Positions 12,338-24,536 of a stretch of 64,000 bases of DNA are shown here, piece by piece; within the stretch, counting starts at the first letter, position 1; each line of letters starts with the position of its first letter. A program made the position numbers and the translations under genes. Under the pieces are notes generated by a model that was given only the letters and a program-made list of their open reading frames with translations, made no database searches and was not told the origin of the DNA. Source of the stretch: Rutidosis leptorrhynchoides (taxonomy: Eukaryota; Streptophyta; Magnoliopsida; Asterales; Asteraceae); the NCBI RefSeq assembly GCF_046630445.1, contig NC_092341.1, forward strand, positions 293,760,001 to 293,824,000, read 5' to 3'.

Positions 12338-15300
12338 ATGGCCAACGGGAGATCTATCCCCACCGCGGCACAAATCGAGGAAATGATTAACGAGCGAGTC
12401 GCTGCTGCACTAGCTGAAAGACAACCCCAAGTTCCACCACCACCGCCTGTCAATCCACCTGTCGTCCGAGATGGGTGTACTTACAAGGAATTTCAAAACT
12501 GCAAGCCACACTACTTCAGTGGCACTGAGGGACCCGTCGGTCTCACCAGATGGTTCGAAAAGTTGGAATCGGTGTTCAGGGTTAGCAATTGTTCTGAGGC
12601 TAACAAAACGAAATTTGCATCTTGCACGCTGTCTGATGGCGCGCTCACATGGTGGAATACCATGGCCCAAGCGAAAGGAATTGATGAGGCGTATGCTACG
12701 CCTTGGGAAGAATTTAAATGTGCTATGATCGAGGAATACTGTCCGAGAACCGAGATTCAAAAGATGGAAATCGAATTTATGCAATTGAAGACCGTAGGGA
12801 ACGACCTTAACAGCTACAACCGTAGGTTTTTGGAATTGGCTCTTATGTGTCCAACCATGGTCACCCCCGAATTTAAGCGTTTGGAGAAATACTTCTCGGG
12901 ACTTCCTAAGTCCATCAAGGGTAATGTTACCTCATCCAAGCCACCAAGTGTTCCCGAAGCAATGCGCATGGCGCATACTCTCTTGAATCAAATCATCCTT
13001 GACGAGCCGGAGAAGGCTAAGTTTGAAACTGTTAGTGGTGAAAAGAGGAAATGGGACAACAACCACAACAACAACAGGGGTAGGAACTATGATCAAAACC
13101 CGGCAAAACGACATGAAGGGTTCAGGCAAAACAACAACATGCACAACAACAACACCAACCCCAACAACAACAACCGCACCAATCCGAACTACAAAGGAAC
13201 CTTACCACAATGCAATAGGTGCTACAAGCACCATACTGGGTATTGCAATGTTATCTGTGAGAAGTGCCAACGATCTGGACATGTTGGCAAGGATTGCAAG
13301 GTTACCACTTTGAACGTGAAGCCAAACCACAACAACAATGGGCCTAAGAAGTGTTATGAATGTGGAAAGACGGGCCATTTCAGAAACGAGTGTCCTAACA
13401 AGCGTAAGGATGGCGGACCACCACGTGCTAGAGCCTTCAATGTTAATGCAAGGGACGCTCGCGACAACCCCGACTTGGTGACAGGTATATTCAAGATCAA
13501 CAATCTTTTAGCTTCTGTCCTATTTGATACTGGTGCCGATAGGAGCTATGTGTGTAGACATTTTTGTGATAAGTTAGATTGGTCGTTAGTTCCTTTGAAG
13601 GAAAGTATGCTTGTCGAGGTCGCCAATGGAAAACTTGAAAAGGTTGACCATATTAGTCGTGGAGCTATTATCAACATAGCTGGTGCAGATTTCGAAATTG
13701 ATTTGATACCTATCAAACTGGGAAGTTTTGACGCGATCGTCGGTATGGATTGGTTGAGCAAGATAAAGGCCGATGTTATCTGTGGAGATAAAGCACTTCG
13801 CATACCACAAGGAGATGGCGAACCACTGGTTATCTATGGAGAGAGATGTACCTCGAAGTTGAATCTCATTAGTTGCGTGAAAGCGCAAAAGATTATGAAG
13901 AAGGGACGCTTTGCTGTCCTAGCACATGTGAAAGCGGTAGAAACTGAGGTGAAGGACGTGAACGACGTTCGAATTGTGAATGAATTTTCTGATGTCTTCC
14001 CAGAGGAATTGCCTGGATTACCACCGCAGAGAGCAGTAGAGTTTCAGATTGACTTAGTGCCAGGAGCTGCACCTGTAGCTCGCGCACCTTATAGACTCGC
14101 ACCTTCCGAGATGCAAGAATTACAGAGTCAACTACAAGAGCTATTAGATCGAGGGTTTATCCAACCAAGCTTCTCGCCTTGGGGCGCACCTGTGTTGTTT
14201 GTAAAGAAGAAGGATGGATCCTTCCGTATGTGTATCGACTACCGTGAACTCAACAAATTGACAATCAAGAATCGATATCCTCTTCCACGAATTGATGATC
14301 TTTTTGATCAACTACAAGGATCGAGCGTTTATTCAAAGATCGATTTGCGATCCGGATATCACCAGCTGAGGGTGAAGGAAAGTGACGTGATGAAAACTGC
14401 ATTCAGGACCCGTTATGGTCATTATGAGTTCCTCGTGATGCCATTCGGTTTGACAAATGCACCTGCCGTGTTCATGGATCTCATGAATCGTGTCTGCAAG
14501 CCTTACTTGGATAAGTTTGTTATCGTCTTCATAGATGATATCCTCATCTACTCTAAGAGTGAAGAAGAACATGAGCAACACCTCCGATTAGTGCTTGAAC
14601 TCTTAAGACAAGAGCAACTTTACGCCAAATTCTCCAAGTGCGAATTTTGGTTGAAGGAAGTACAGTTTTTGGGTCATGTTGTGAGCGACCAGGGTATCAA
14701 AGTTGATCCCGCCAAGATTGAAGCCATCAGCAAGTGGGAGACCCCCACTACTCCAACGCATATCCGCCAATTTCTAGGTCTCGCCGGTTATTATCGAAGG
14801 TTTATCGAAGGATTTTCTCTGATTGCGCGTCCTTTGACCGCACTGACTCACAAGGGCAAGAAGTTCATTTGGGAACCCACACACGAATCAGCATTCCAAA
14901 CTTTGAAGAAGAAGTTAACCTCCGCACCTATCCTATCACTCCCTGAAGGCAGTGACGACTTTGTTGTTTATTGCGATGCATCGAAGAGTGGTTTTGGTTG
15001 TGTACTGATGCAACGATCAAAGGTTATTGCCTATGCCTCCCGCCAATTGAAGATTCACGAGCGGAACTACACTACACATGATCTTGAACTTGGAGCCGTT
15101 GTCTTTGCACTCAAATTGTGGAGACATTATTTGTATGGAACTAAGAGCACTATCTTCACCGATCACAAGAGTCTCCAGCACATCTTCGATCAGAAGCAAT
15201 TGAATATGAGACAGCGTCGATGGATCGAGACGCTCAACGACTACGATTGTGAACTCCGTTATCACCCTGGCAAGGCCAATGTTGTAGCTGACGCTTTAAG

Positions 15301-16810
15301 CCGAAAGGAGAGGACGGCACCTCTCCGTGTTAGGGCTCTGAACATCACCATCCATTCGAACCTCAACAACCAGATCAGAGTAGCCCAAGTTGAGGCTCTC
15401 AAGGAGGAGAACATATCTCACGAGCATTTGAACATACTTGTCTCTCGATTCGAGGTTAGAGAGTCTGGACTCCGATGTTATGCCGGAAGAATTTGGGTAC
15501 CTTACTATGGAGATCTACGAAGCCTGATACTTGATGAAGCACACAAATCGAGATATTCGATTCACCCCGGTGCAGGTAAGATGTACCACGACCTTAAAGA
15601 ACAGTATTGGTGGCCGAATCTTAAGAAGGACGTTGCGACTTATGTTGGTAAGTGTTTGACTTGCTCGAAGGTTAAAGCCGAACATCAGAGACCTTCTGGG
15701 TTACTTCAACAGCCGGAGATCCCACAATGGAAGTGGGAAAGGATCACAATGGATTTCATTACTAAGCTGCCGAAGACGGTGGGCGGATGCGATACTATTT
15801 GGGTTATTGTTGACCGCCTCACCAAATCTGCACACTTCCTAGCGATGAAGGAAACTGATACAATGGAAAGACTTGCTCAGCTGTACATCAAAGAGGTTGT
15901 ATCTCGTCATGGTGTACCTTTATCAATCATCTCCGATCGCGATCCCCGTTTTGCTTCCAGATTTTGGCGTTCTTTGCAAGAAGCCATGGGAACTCGTCTT
16001 GACATGAGTACTGCTTATCATCCTCAGACTGACGGGCAAAGTGAACGAACGATTCAGACCTTGGAGGACATGCTGCGTGCATGTGTCATTGATTTTGGAA
16101 AGGCCTGGGAAAGGCATTTGCCACTCGCCGAATTCTCGTACAACAACAGTTATCACTCAAGCATTAATGCTGCACCTTTTGAAGCATTGTATGGTCGTAA
16201 GTGCCGATCTCCTATTTGTTGGGCCGAAGTAGGTGAAAAGCAAATCACCGGACCCGAGGTAGTTCACGAAACCACGGAGAAGATTGCTCAGATCCAAGCT
16301 AGACTTAAGACTGCCCGTGATCGCCAAAAGAGCTATGCCGACCTTAAACGGAAAGACTTTGAATTTAATGTTGGTGATCGTGTAATGTTGAAGGTTGCAC
16401 CTTGGAAAGGTGTGATCCGTTTTGGAAAACGTGGAAAGTTGAACCCACGATACATTGGTCCTTTCGAGATCTTGGAACGTGTTGGACCAGTTGCATACCG
16501 TTTGGATCTACCAGCACAATTGAGCTCAGTTCATCCTACCTTCCATGTGTCAAACTTGAAGAAGTGTCTTGCTGCACCCGAACTCATCATACCATTGGAA
16601 GAACTTACTATTGATGACAAACTCCACTTTGTGGAGGAACCTGTTGAGATTATGGATCGTGAGATCAAAACTTTGAAACGCAACAAGATTCCGATTGTAC
16701 GAGTACGATGGAATGCCAAACGAGGACCTGAGTTTACTTGGGAACGAGAGGATCAAATGATGCGGAAATATCCTCATCTTTTCCCGACTCCTCCATCTAC
16801 TTCAGCTTAA
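12338..16810 (+). CDS. Gag-pol polyprotein of element B (intact)
   Basis: One open frame of 1490 residues encodes the particle and the enzymes. The gag core has the usual LTWWNTM motif near residue 103. An Asn-rich linker follows, then zinc knuckles [14 protein letters not shown] (307-320) and [14 protein letters not shown] (339-352), preceded by a partial Cys cluster at about 292-303. The protease has DTGA with Asp397. Reverse transcriptase has FIDD at 731-734. RNase H has YCDAS with Asp880. Integrase has the zinc-binding start at His1069 and catalytic Asp1139, Asp1200 and Glu1236, which gives the D-X35-E spacing. A chromodomain-like C-terminus lies at about 1450-1482 ([19 protein letters not shown]), which in relatives directs integration to heterochromatin. 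All catalytic residues are present. The gag start follows TTTGTATAG, a possible splice acceptor. Confidence 0.95.
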   Translation: MANGRSIPTAAQIEEMINERVAAALAERQPQVPPPPPVNPPVVRDGCTYKEFQNCKPHYFSGTEGPVGLTRWFEKLESVFRVSNCSEANKTKFASCTLSDGALTWWNTMAQAKGIDEAYATPWEEFKCAMIEEYCPRTEIQKMEIEFMQLKTVGNDLNSYNRRFLELALMCPTMVTPEFKRLEKYFSGLPKSIKGNVTSSKPPSVPEAMRMAHTLLNQIILDEPEKAKFETVSGEKRKWDNNHNNNRGRNYDQNPAKRHEGFRQNNNMHNNNTNPNNNNRTNPNYKGTLPQCNRCYKHHTGYCNVICEKCQRSGHVGKDCKVTTLNVKPNHNNNGPKKCYECGKTGHFRNECPNKRKDGGPPRARAFNVNARDARDNPDLVTGIFKINNLLASVLFDTGADRSYVCRHFCDKLDWSLVPLKESMLVEVANGKLEKVDHISRGAIINIAGADFEIDLIPIKLGSFDAIVGMDWLSKIKADVICGDKALRIPQGDGEPLVIYGERCTSKLNLISCVKAQKIMKKGRFAVLAHVKAVETEVKDVNDVRIVNEFSDVFPEELPGLPPQRAVEFQIDLVPGAAPVARAPYRLAPSEMQELQSQLQELLDRGFIQPSFSPWGAPVLFVKKKDGSFRMCIDYRELNKLTIKNRYPLPRIDDLFDQLQGSSVYSKIDLRSGYHQLRVKESDVMKTAFRTRYGHYEFLVMPFGLTNAPAVFMDLMNRVCKPYLDKFVIVFIDDILIYSKSEEEHEQHLRLVLELLRQEQLYAKFSKCEFWLKEVQFLGHVVSDQGIKVDPAKIEAISKWETPTTPTHIRQFLGLAGYYRRFIEGFSLIARPLTALTHKGKKFIWEPTHESAFQTLKKKLTSAPILSLPEGSDDFVVYCDASKSGFGCVLMQRSKVIAYASRQLKIHERNYTTHDLELGAVVFALKLWRHYLYGTKSTIFTDHKSLQHIFDQKQLNMRQRRWIETLNDYDCELRYHPGKANVVADALSRKERTAPLRVRALNITIHSNLNNQIRVAQVEALKEENISHEHLNILVSRFEVRESGLRCYAGRIWVPYYGDLRSLILDEAHKSRYSIHPGAGKMYHDLKEQYWWPNLKKDVATYVGKCLTCSKVKAEHQRPSGLLQQPEIPQWKWERITMDFITKLPKTVGGCDTIWVIVDRLTKSAHFLAMKETDTMERLAQLYIKEVVSRHGVPLSIISDRDPRFASRFWRSLQEAMGTRLDMSTAYHPQTDGQSERTIQTLEDMLRACVIDFGKAWERHLPLAEFSYNNSYHSSINAAPFEALYGRKCRSPICWAEVGEKQITGPEVVHETTEKIAQIQARLKTARDRQKSYADLKRKDFEFNVGDRVMLKVAPWKGVIRFGKRGKLNPRYIGPFEILERVGPVAYRLDLPAQLSSVHPTFHVSNLKKCLAAPELIIPLEELTIDDKLHFVEEPVEIMDREIKTLKRNKIPIVRVRWNAKRGPEFTWEREDQMMRKYPHLFPTPPSTSA

Positions 16811-16830
16811 ATTTCGGGACGAAATTTTCT

Positions 16831-16845
16831 TTAACAGGTGGGTAA
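16831..16845 (+). other. Polypurine tract of B
   Basis: TTAACAGGTGGGTAA directly precedes the 3' LTR. AGGTGGG is the only purine run there, so it is the likely plus-strand primer, although it is short. Confidence 0.55.
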
Positions 16846-19562
16846 TGTAACGACCCTGGTTTTACCAACGTTATTTATTAATAATTATTATTATTAATAC
16901 GCTTGATTAAACGAATGTATGTTATTACATTTACATGTTGCTTTGATTGCCCGTACTTGAACTTTAAATGCCCGAAACGTCTTTGTGACACCCGGAACTT
17001 GCACGAATAATATTTTAAGATATTATTTACATTCATGATTAATTTTATTAATCATTTTAATTAACTAAGGTAATAGATTAATTACTTGGGCTTTATTTGG
17101 TTTAACTAGAGATTTATTGAACTTGGGCTTTAATTAATGAAATGGACTCATGACTTTGGGCTTATAAGCCCACCCTACTTCCTATATGGACTTAACTAGC
17201 CCAACATTGCATGTAAGTATTACTTTCATAAGTAACTAGTTAGTTTGTGCATTTGGAATCAAATTACTTGTTATCCCCATGTACACCACCCTTTTACCCA
17301 ACTTTTGCAAGCTTTTCATTCAAATAACCATTAAACTTAACCTTCCCCCCCTCCCTTTCAGCTGAATGCCGAATCCATATAGACCATATAGTGGTGATTT
17401 GATTTTCTTTTTACACTACATACTCACTTGAAGTCTTCTCTCAAAACACACACTCTTTACTTGCAATTTTCTTCTCTCTTTTTTTTTCTCTCAAGTTCTT
17501 TGTTCTTTGTAAGTAATTTGAAGACTTTTTCTCTTCTTCTTTCCTTCTTAAAACCTTTTACATACATGCAAATCATCATCATCTTTGTTGTTATTACTTG
17601 TTCTTGTTAAAAGATTAATTACTTGTCTTGATTACTAGTTATTATTTACTTACTTACTTGTCTTTCTTTACCAAGTTACAAGATCAAACTTTCTAGTTTT
17701 GATTCTTCATTTATATCTTGTATTTATCAAGAACATCCAAGAACATAATCTATCTAGTTATGTTCTACATATTTTGTTTCAAAAGATTTAAAGTTTATAA
17801 TCTTTATAATTGTTACTTGTGTTCTTGTTTGTTGTATGTTACTAGAATACCACCTTCATGGTTGGTTTAGGCTTATCATTTATTTTCTTTATTTCTTATT
17901 GTTAGTTGCTTACTACACATTTGAACAAGGACATGAAACCAACAAGAGCTTACACTTTGGTGCAAGTATCATGGATCCAACACTTGGTTGTGATCTTTCT
18001 TAGTGTTCATGAACTTGTTCATAAACTTACATGTAACCTTGGCTCATCAAACACTTACAACACTTGCACTTGAGTTATGATGGACAAACCTTGGTCAAAA
18101 TGATGTTAACACATCAACGAGTTGTACACTTGAAGCTATACGCATCAAGGATGAGAACCGTGATGAACATCAAGTACCGAGACAACCGGAACTCTCCAAA
18201 ACCCACTGTTCTGTCCAAAACCCACTGACCTGATGCTTCTGGAACAGACCAGTAGACCTGGGCTGTTCTAACCTTGATTTTTAGATAGAACTTTTCGAGT
18301 AGATAACTTTTCATATAGGACTCGTCTTAATCCGAGTTACGGTTTAGGATTTATGGCCCTCCGATCGTTACCATGTCCTTTAACGTTGTGCAGAAATTTT
18401 TGACCTACTCGCACTTAGACCGTCGCCACGGTCAAACCAAGACGAGTTTGCTTCTGTAAATTTTACCACACTTAAGGGACTCATAGACGGAGCCATGACC
18501 ACTGGTCTCACCTTAATTCAGTAAGGGTAGAGGCCGTGGTGACTGACCGAAGTCGGCCTTTGTTTTAAACAACTTTCATAAACGAGTCTTACTTGTTACC
18601 TTTTGTTTAATGATGATCGATGATGACCCTTATGACCTTAATTACATACTTGTAAACCTTTTGAAACGACTTATTGACTTAGTGCTATTTGACTTAGGTT
18701 GAGGACGTTTGGACCGTTACTTGCACACCACTTTCCCGACTACTACCTTACCGTTACTTCTAATCATTGTGAGTTATAGCATTCCCTTTTTACTTTAACT
18801 TATTTTGGGAACTGAGAATACATGCGGATTTTATGTTTTACATACTAGGCACGAGTACTTAAACTTTATATATGTGTGGGTTATATAACGGCAGAAACAT
18901 TCCCTTTAGCTCGGTAACGTTTAATCATTGGTTTTTGAACCGTGAACGCGAATCTTAGATATGGATCCATAGGGTTTGACATCCCCACTCGGGCTAGTAG
19001 CGCTAGCATTTAACGAGTGTTTAATACTTCGAGGTTATACGCACTTGCCAAGTGCACTTTAAGGGGGTACATTAAACGTTAAGTTAGTTACCGGGTGCCC
19101 ACGGTTAAGCATATACTTTTACATACTTTTGAAACGCTCGTTGTAGCACTGAAATCTCGTGGCCTACTTACATTACTGTTATACTTAAACTATAGCTCAC
19201 CAACCTTTGTGTTGACCTTTTTAAGCATGTATTTTCTCAGGTGCTTGAAGTCGCTTCCGCTATCTTACTAGTCGTGCTGTAGAACCCGCTGCCTAGAGTT
19301 GTTATCGCATGACTACTTATGTTGCATTCAAACTTTTTACTTATGAACTTATGTTATGTAACGACCATTATGGTCACGTACACTTATTTAATGCTTCTAC
19401 TTAGCGAAGCATACTTTTGATTTGTAAAACAATTGACGTATGTTATGACGTCACTTTTATTTATGAATGTAAACTCTGTTTTGAAAACGCATATAGTACT
19501 TAACCTTGTAATGATCCTGTTGTTGATGGTCCGTACATGATGATTTAGTACGGGGCGTCACA
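16846..19562 (+). repeat. Element B 3' LTR
   Basis: Same 2717-bp length as the 5' LTR and, by eye, one substitution away from it. It is followed by the AAAAT duplication. Confidence 0.95.
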
Positions 19563-19567
19563 AAAAT

Positions 19568-20804
19568 GCTATAGAAAATATATATATAAGTTTTTAATCT
19601 ATTTTTTGTAAAAATATAGTTTTTTTATAAGTTTTAAATAATATAAAAATAATAAAAAAAAGTTATATTTTTAAGATTTTGTTATAAAAGTATTTTTATT
19701 TTAAGTTTTTTAAAATATAAGTTTCTTTTTATTTTATAAAAATTATCTATCTATTATTTTATAAAACTCTTAAAAAAAAGTTTTAATATAAAACTAAAAC
19801 TATCGAAAGAATTGAGCCTGCAATCAATCTGAGTCTGCACACATCCGCAGTCGCGGAGTACTTCGGGCACAAATCATAGCAGTCGCGGAGCAGTCTCAGA
19901 CTGCAACCTTGGACTGCATTAATTACGAATTTAGGGTTTAATTTTGTAATTATTATTATTAAACCTAATTAGGATTTTTAATTAATTAATATATATTTAT
20001 CTCTAGTTTTAATTTATAATTTGTAATATTAAGTTTAAATATTATTATTAAATATATAGAATAATATTTTTATAAAATAATAATATAAAAATAATATTTT
20101 TATAAAATTGTATTTTTATCAACTTAGCTTCTTTTTGTATTTTTTTATCATTTAAATCGTAACTTGTATATTTATCGTTCGTAATTAGTTTTAACTTAGT
20201 TCTTGCCGTAGTTATTTCATATTTCTAGATTTTTAAGCTTTGCTGTAAAATCCCTTAAGTGCTTTTTCTTTAGATTAACATTTAGGTGCTTTAGAATTTT
20301 GCGACGCATTTTATAAATTTTAGTACCCTAATTAAGTTATTGCCGTTTTCCTATAGAATTCCTTTTAAGCCTTAATACCTTTAGGAGCAACTTTTTAGAT
20401 TTAGTTTTTAGACTTTTAAGTTTCGACGTTTTTCTTTCTCATTTTTATTTTTCGACATTTTTCGATGCTCTTTTTTTTCTTTTTCGTTTCTACGCGCTAG
20501 TTTATAGGACATAGAATTTTTAAAATCTTTAAATTTCGACGAAAAATTATTGTAAGCGATTGAATTAATAGACATCCAAATTTTTCTGCTTCGTAGTAAT
20601 AGTTGGATTTGTTAGTGGCTGAGTTGTGGATTTTCTGATTTAAAGGATCCTGGCTCCCTGCTGCATCTTTTGGCTATTCGAAACGTGGGCAAAAGCAGAA
20701 AAGTCTATTAATTTGATAACTTATACATAATTTTTAGTTTTATATCTAATAGGATAATTAGTGAATGCACCACATTGTAGTTAAAATTTGGCCATCGCAA
20801 TAAA
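19568..20804 (+). other. Leader of element A after the B insertion
   Basis: AT-rich untranslated leader running from the B insertion to the A ORF. It holds a palindrome pair: ATCCGCAGTCGCGGAG at 19843-19858 and GCAGTCGCGGAG at 19879-19890. These are the same class as the pair in A's own LTRs. Near its end is the conserved block at 20594-20722. No reading frame is convincing. Confidence 0.7.
20594..20722 (+). promoter_or_regulatory. Conserved leader block shared by A, C and E (possible packaging signal)
   Basis: About 125 nt from TAGTAATAGTTGGATTTG to TTGATAACTTATA, including GATTTAAAGG, TGGCTATTCGAAACGTGGGC and AAGTCTATTAATTTGATAAC. The same block, about 90 percent identical by eye, occurs just before the coding start in E (54763-54894) and, for most of its length, in C (29429-29543). 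In A and E the last part is also shared. It overlaps no ORF in A or E. Conservation outside coding sequence in elements that otherwise differ suggests a cis-acting RNA signal. That function is inferred. Confidence 0.6.
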
Positions 20805-21953
20805 ATGGAAAATTTTGAAAACAAGGCTATGGAAACTCTTTTTGAAATCCAAAATCAATTAAATCAATATTCTCAAACGAGTGTTGATGACAATTCGTTC
20901 GGTCAATCTTGGATCACTAATGACGAATCAATAACTGGTTATGAAATATGTGGAAATTATCACTCAACATGAGTATGTTATTATTACGTTCCTATGGAAA
21001 ATTATGCACCCATGGAACCTGAATAGAATGAGCATGAGGAAAACAATTCAAATTGGGATTATTCCCAAGAATATATCCAAACTCAACAACCAGAGGACGA
21101 GGAAAATTATGTGACTGAAATTTTTTTAGATTCTATGAAAATCAAACTCGAAGAACTTGACGCTCAAAATGAACAAATGAGAGAGTTCGCAAATAGGCAA
21201 ACTGAAACTCTATCAGATTACACACCTGTTAATCTGAGGAGTATTGTGCAAGAAAATCCCATATCATCGAATTTTGATGATTTCGAGAGCTCCGAAATCA
21301 CCAATTATCCCGATGATACTTTTTATTCAGTTTTACCAATTTCACAACATACCGACACATTAACCTCTACCGACGAAATCATCGATCCATCAATGGATAA
21401 GGAAGAAGTAAGGGTGACAAATTGGTACTCTTGGAAAAACAATAACGTTGAAAATTTTACCCCCGAGACCAAAGTGGTGGGACCGATAAGGACCGTTAAA
21501 GAAGAAGAATTTGCTTCGATCCCGAAATTCACCATTCCACAACCTTCCAACCCAATATTCTCAATAGACGAGTCATCTACCGAAGATGAACTACGAGCTG
21601 TAATAGATAACGACACCTCAAATTTTACCCAATTGGGTAATAGAGGTGAAAACTTTGATCCCGAGAATGAACGGAAGGAAATGTTAGGAATTGTCCACCC
21701 TAAAGAAATATGTATGTCGGTGTATAATGATCCATTTGACCAAGAACCAGAAAAGAGACATTTCCAATTACTAAAAGCTACAATTAAAAAGGAATTAAGT
21801 AGTGACGATCGGATGGGTCTAAACTTTAAACCCATTGATATATTATACACCACCCGAGATGTAAATAATTGGCTCACTATTCTAATTCGTGGAACTTATT
21901 CTACCAACTTCACATGTCGTCAGCTAAGTGTGGGGAAGTCTAACCCCACTTAA
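20805..21953 (+). pseudogene. Unrecognised element-specific ORF of A, broken by two stops
   Basis: A frame of 382 codons starts at ATG 20805 and ends at TAA 21951-21953. It is interrupted by TGA near 20970 and TAG near 21027, both in one frame, and is open from 21033 on. The product is acidic with Glu/Asp-rich stretches and no zinc knuckle, protease or polymerase motif. Its last 50 residues match the C-terminus of the C ORF (DILYTTRxVNNWLTxLIRG, then STxFTxR), and so does a segment with YNDPF / YEDPF before it. It occupies the place where gag would be, 80 nt after the conserved leader block. I do not recognise the family. Conservation between two elements suggests that it was a real protein. 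Confidence 0.65.
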
Positions 21954-23928
21954 CGTTAAATTCGGGGTTCGGGTCAGTGCATAACTCGTTAATAAAAATG
22001 CATGATAAAATAGGGTAAAGACGCATTTTAAAAGATTAGCAAACAGTTCAGAAAAGCAACCATTTTTTTTAAGAAAAACATGTGTGATAAACCAACAAAA
22101 GGAATGAACGATGAGGCGCGCCATCTCTCATTCGACGAGCTTTGTAATTACAAACTGGGTATTTTTAATCACTTTTCTACACTAATCACCCTCATGAATT
22201 TATAATTATAGTCTGATTTCATGCAAATGAGGGCATTGCATAATCTCAAGTGTGGGGAAGGGTTATAAATTCTCTCGGGTTTGCACTTGGTTTATTTGTA
22301 AAATTTTGTGAAAATTTTTAAAAAAAAATCAACTAAATGAATTCAAAATCATGTTTATACATATTTATGAACGATAAAACTAGGTGTTAATACTGAAATT
22401 ATCGTTACCTCGGAAAGGACATAAATTGAGAAACAACCCAAAATGCTTGAATTCATTTAAAATGGAAAAAAGGAGAATAAAAAGGCAAAGAAAGAAATAA
22501 ATAAAAGCCAAGTGTGGGGAGAATGTACCAAGTTATTCAATTAAAAACTATCTATCACATGTTTCTGTAAAGTTATTGCAGGTGCTTTTGTTTTGGAATA
22601 AATTAACTGTTTTACCCGGTTTATTGTAATACATTTGAAAGAAAAGATGGATCTACACGATGAATCAATTCCATCATTAAAAGGAAGTAAAGTCTTCAGA
22701 AAAAGAAATGTGCTTCTTGATTTAGGTCAAGAAGTTGTCATCCAGACCAATTGTAGAGTCTACGAAAAACCATGAAAAGTTTTCTCAAAAATCAGCTGGA
22801 AATCCACGGACCTCAGTATCAAACAGGGTCGCCAAGTGGTCAGACTTATCCTAACCATGAGAGGATCTGTCTCGTAAAATGGGGAGGGCGCCGTGAAAAT
22901 TAGCTTGATAAGACTAATGAATCAGACCCCCAGAAAGGATAATCTCCTTAAAGATTAAAAATCAGCTTTTAAGCCCGATATTACTCAATCCTTGAGATTG
23001 ACCTTAAAGATTAAGAATTACAAACTCATGGAATTCAATGATATCTAAACTCAAGCTTGAACGAGAAAATATTTTGATCAAAATTAAAACCGATTTGTTT
23101 TCTGAAAACCTATTTTCAATGCGTTCATTACCATTGAACGTAAAATCCTGAGAATTCAACAGAATTCATTAGGTCACCTGAACCAAATCGGGTGTCAACC
23201 GTAAGAACGGTGGTTGCATAGCATGGTCGAAGACATGACCTTATGCCAGACCGAAAGAATTATAGGGTGATCTTTACTATTGCTTCTACAAAGGATAGTA
23301 ATTGCATCCGACACGTTGTGGACCATGAACATCTGCATGTCATTAGACACCGCCTTAACAGTTGCTTGTTCATCGCTTTCCTTTACAACCGGACGGTAGT
23401 TTACCGAAAGGTAATATACGGAGCAAGTATACTGGACGTGTTACTTTCCTAATACAAGGTTAGCAAGTGGATGACACAAAACCGCAAGTTCTGAGCCAAA
23501 ATTTTAAAATCTGAAACCCATACAACCCACAATAACATTTTGCAAACACCGGTGAAGGGTTATTCCGAAAAACTTATCTAGGGTAAAATCTAGCTTAAAT
23601 TTTCAAAAGATCAAATTTTTTCATAAAGATCCAATTTCCTTAAGGATCTAAATTTTCATAGTCACGTGGGACTTTAAACCGCCTTTCAAATGTGCACTTT
23701 GCTTTGGAAACCGAAAGTAAATTGGTTATTTGATTGCAAGTGTCGTTGACCAGAACCCGAGGAAACTATGGACGGCACACCCACCTTTAACCATGGTTCT
23801 ATTGTTACTATCATTGTTTATAAAGTCGTATCAAAATCACTGATGTATAAAGTGTGAGAATAAAAAGTGATTAGAGTGAAGTGTGATTTAATTTCAAGTT
23901 CTGTATTGCTTGAGGACAAACAACGTTT
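21954..23928 (+). other. Long 3' region of element A, shared with C and E
   Basis: About 2 kb without a long reading frame. Stretches match the reverse strand of C (26463-28110) and of E (40449-42060), for example around GGGGAGGGCGCCGTG, CCCCCAGAAAGGATAATCTC and TCCTAATACAAGGTTAGCAA. It contains AAGTGTGGGGA three times: 21926 (in the ORF end), 22248 and 22510. A 42-codon frame at 22647-22775 begins MDLHDESIPSLKGSKV. The same start is found in E and C. Autonomous Athila elements carry an env-like ORF hereabouts. I see none. Confidence 0.55.
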
Positions 23929-23943
23929 AAGTGTGGGGATATT
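23929..23943 (+). other. Polypurine tract of A
   Basis: AAGTGTGGGGATATT lies directly before the 3' LTR start TGATAGTGC. It is the plus-strand primer by position. Confidence 0.8.
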
Positions 23944-24536
23944 TGATAGTGCTCCAAATGAACATATATTTAGGCACAATATCCTTCCAATATGTAAAGC
24001 TTTTAGTTACTATTGTTCTATTTTTATGTAATAATCGTTTAAATAAATAAGTGCGAAGACAAAAGAAGAAAATGAAGATTTGAAGACGCAAACGTCCAAA
24101 AAGCTCAAATGTACAAGATACAATCCAAGTGGTTCAATTTATTGATGAGAAACGTCTAAAAATTACAAGAGTACAAGTCGCGAAACGCAAAGTACAAGAT
24201 ATCTAAGCATACGAAAAGGCGTTCGAAAATCCAGAACCGAGACATAAACCGAGCATCAACGCACGAGTCAACGGACCCAAAATTACAAGTCAACTATGCA
24301 CAAAAATATAATATAATATATAAATAATTATATATATATTATATATTAAAAAATTAACAGCAGCCCACATTTAAATTGTTGAATGAGCTGGAATTCGAAC
24401 CTCCGTAATCGCGGAGCTCCAAGGCACAAAAGTACCACAATCGCGGAGCATACAATTTCAAAATCTGCCTATAAAAGGCCACGAATTCTGCCGAGTTACC
24501 TACACCAAAAATCAATCTCTCTCTGATATATATATA
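23944..24536 (+). repeat. Element A 3' LTR, first part
   Basis: Matches 6256-6850 with scattered substitutions. It is interrupted at 24536 in its TA microsatellite by element C. A palindrome pair lies at 24401-24416 and 24435-24448, with a TATA box CTATAAAAG at about 24470. Confidence 0.9.

Larger units (their letters stand above)
8182..19562 (+). mobile_element. Element B: intact chromovirus-type Ty3/gypsy retrotransposon
   Basis: The 11,381-bp element is complete. It has two 2717-bp LTRs (8182-10898 and 16846-19562), a perfect 5-bp duplication AAAAT (8177-8181 and 19563-19567), a methionine-tRNA-type primer site, an extra ORF before gag, and one uninterrupted gag-pol frame. Reading both LTRs side by side I found a single difference (C near 9731, T near 18395), which implies a very recent insertion. 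It sits in the leader of A, just after A's primer site. The pol order and the C-terminal chromodomain-like segment point to the chromovirus branch, probably Tekay/Del. That lineage call is from memory of the family. Confidence 0.95.

Noticed and set aside
12410-16777. Many antisense and shifted frames across B gag-pol, up to 124 residues
   Set aside because: Shadows of a strongly coding frame. The same applies to the antisense frames over the F and E genes.
21954-23928. Env-like gene expected in an Athila 3' region
   Set aside because: No long frame, signal peptide or transmembrane segment is visible in A, C or E.
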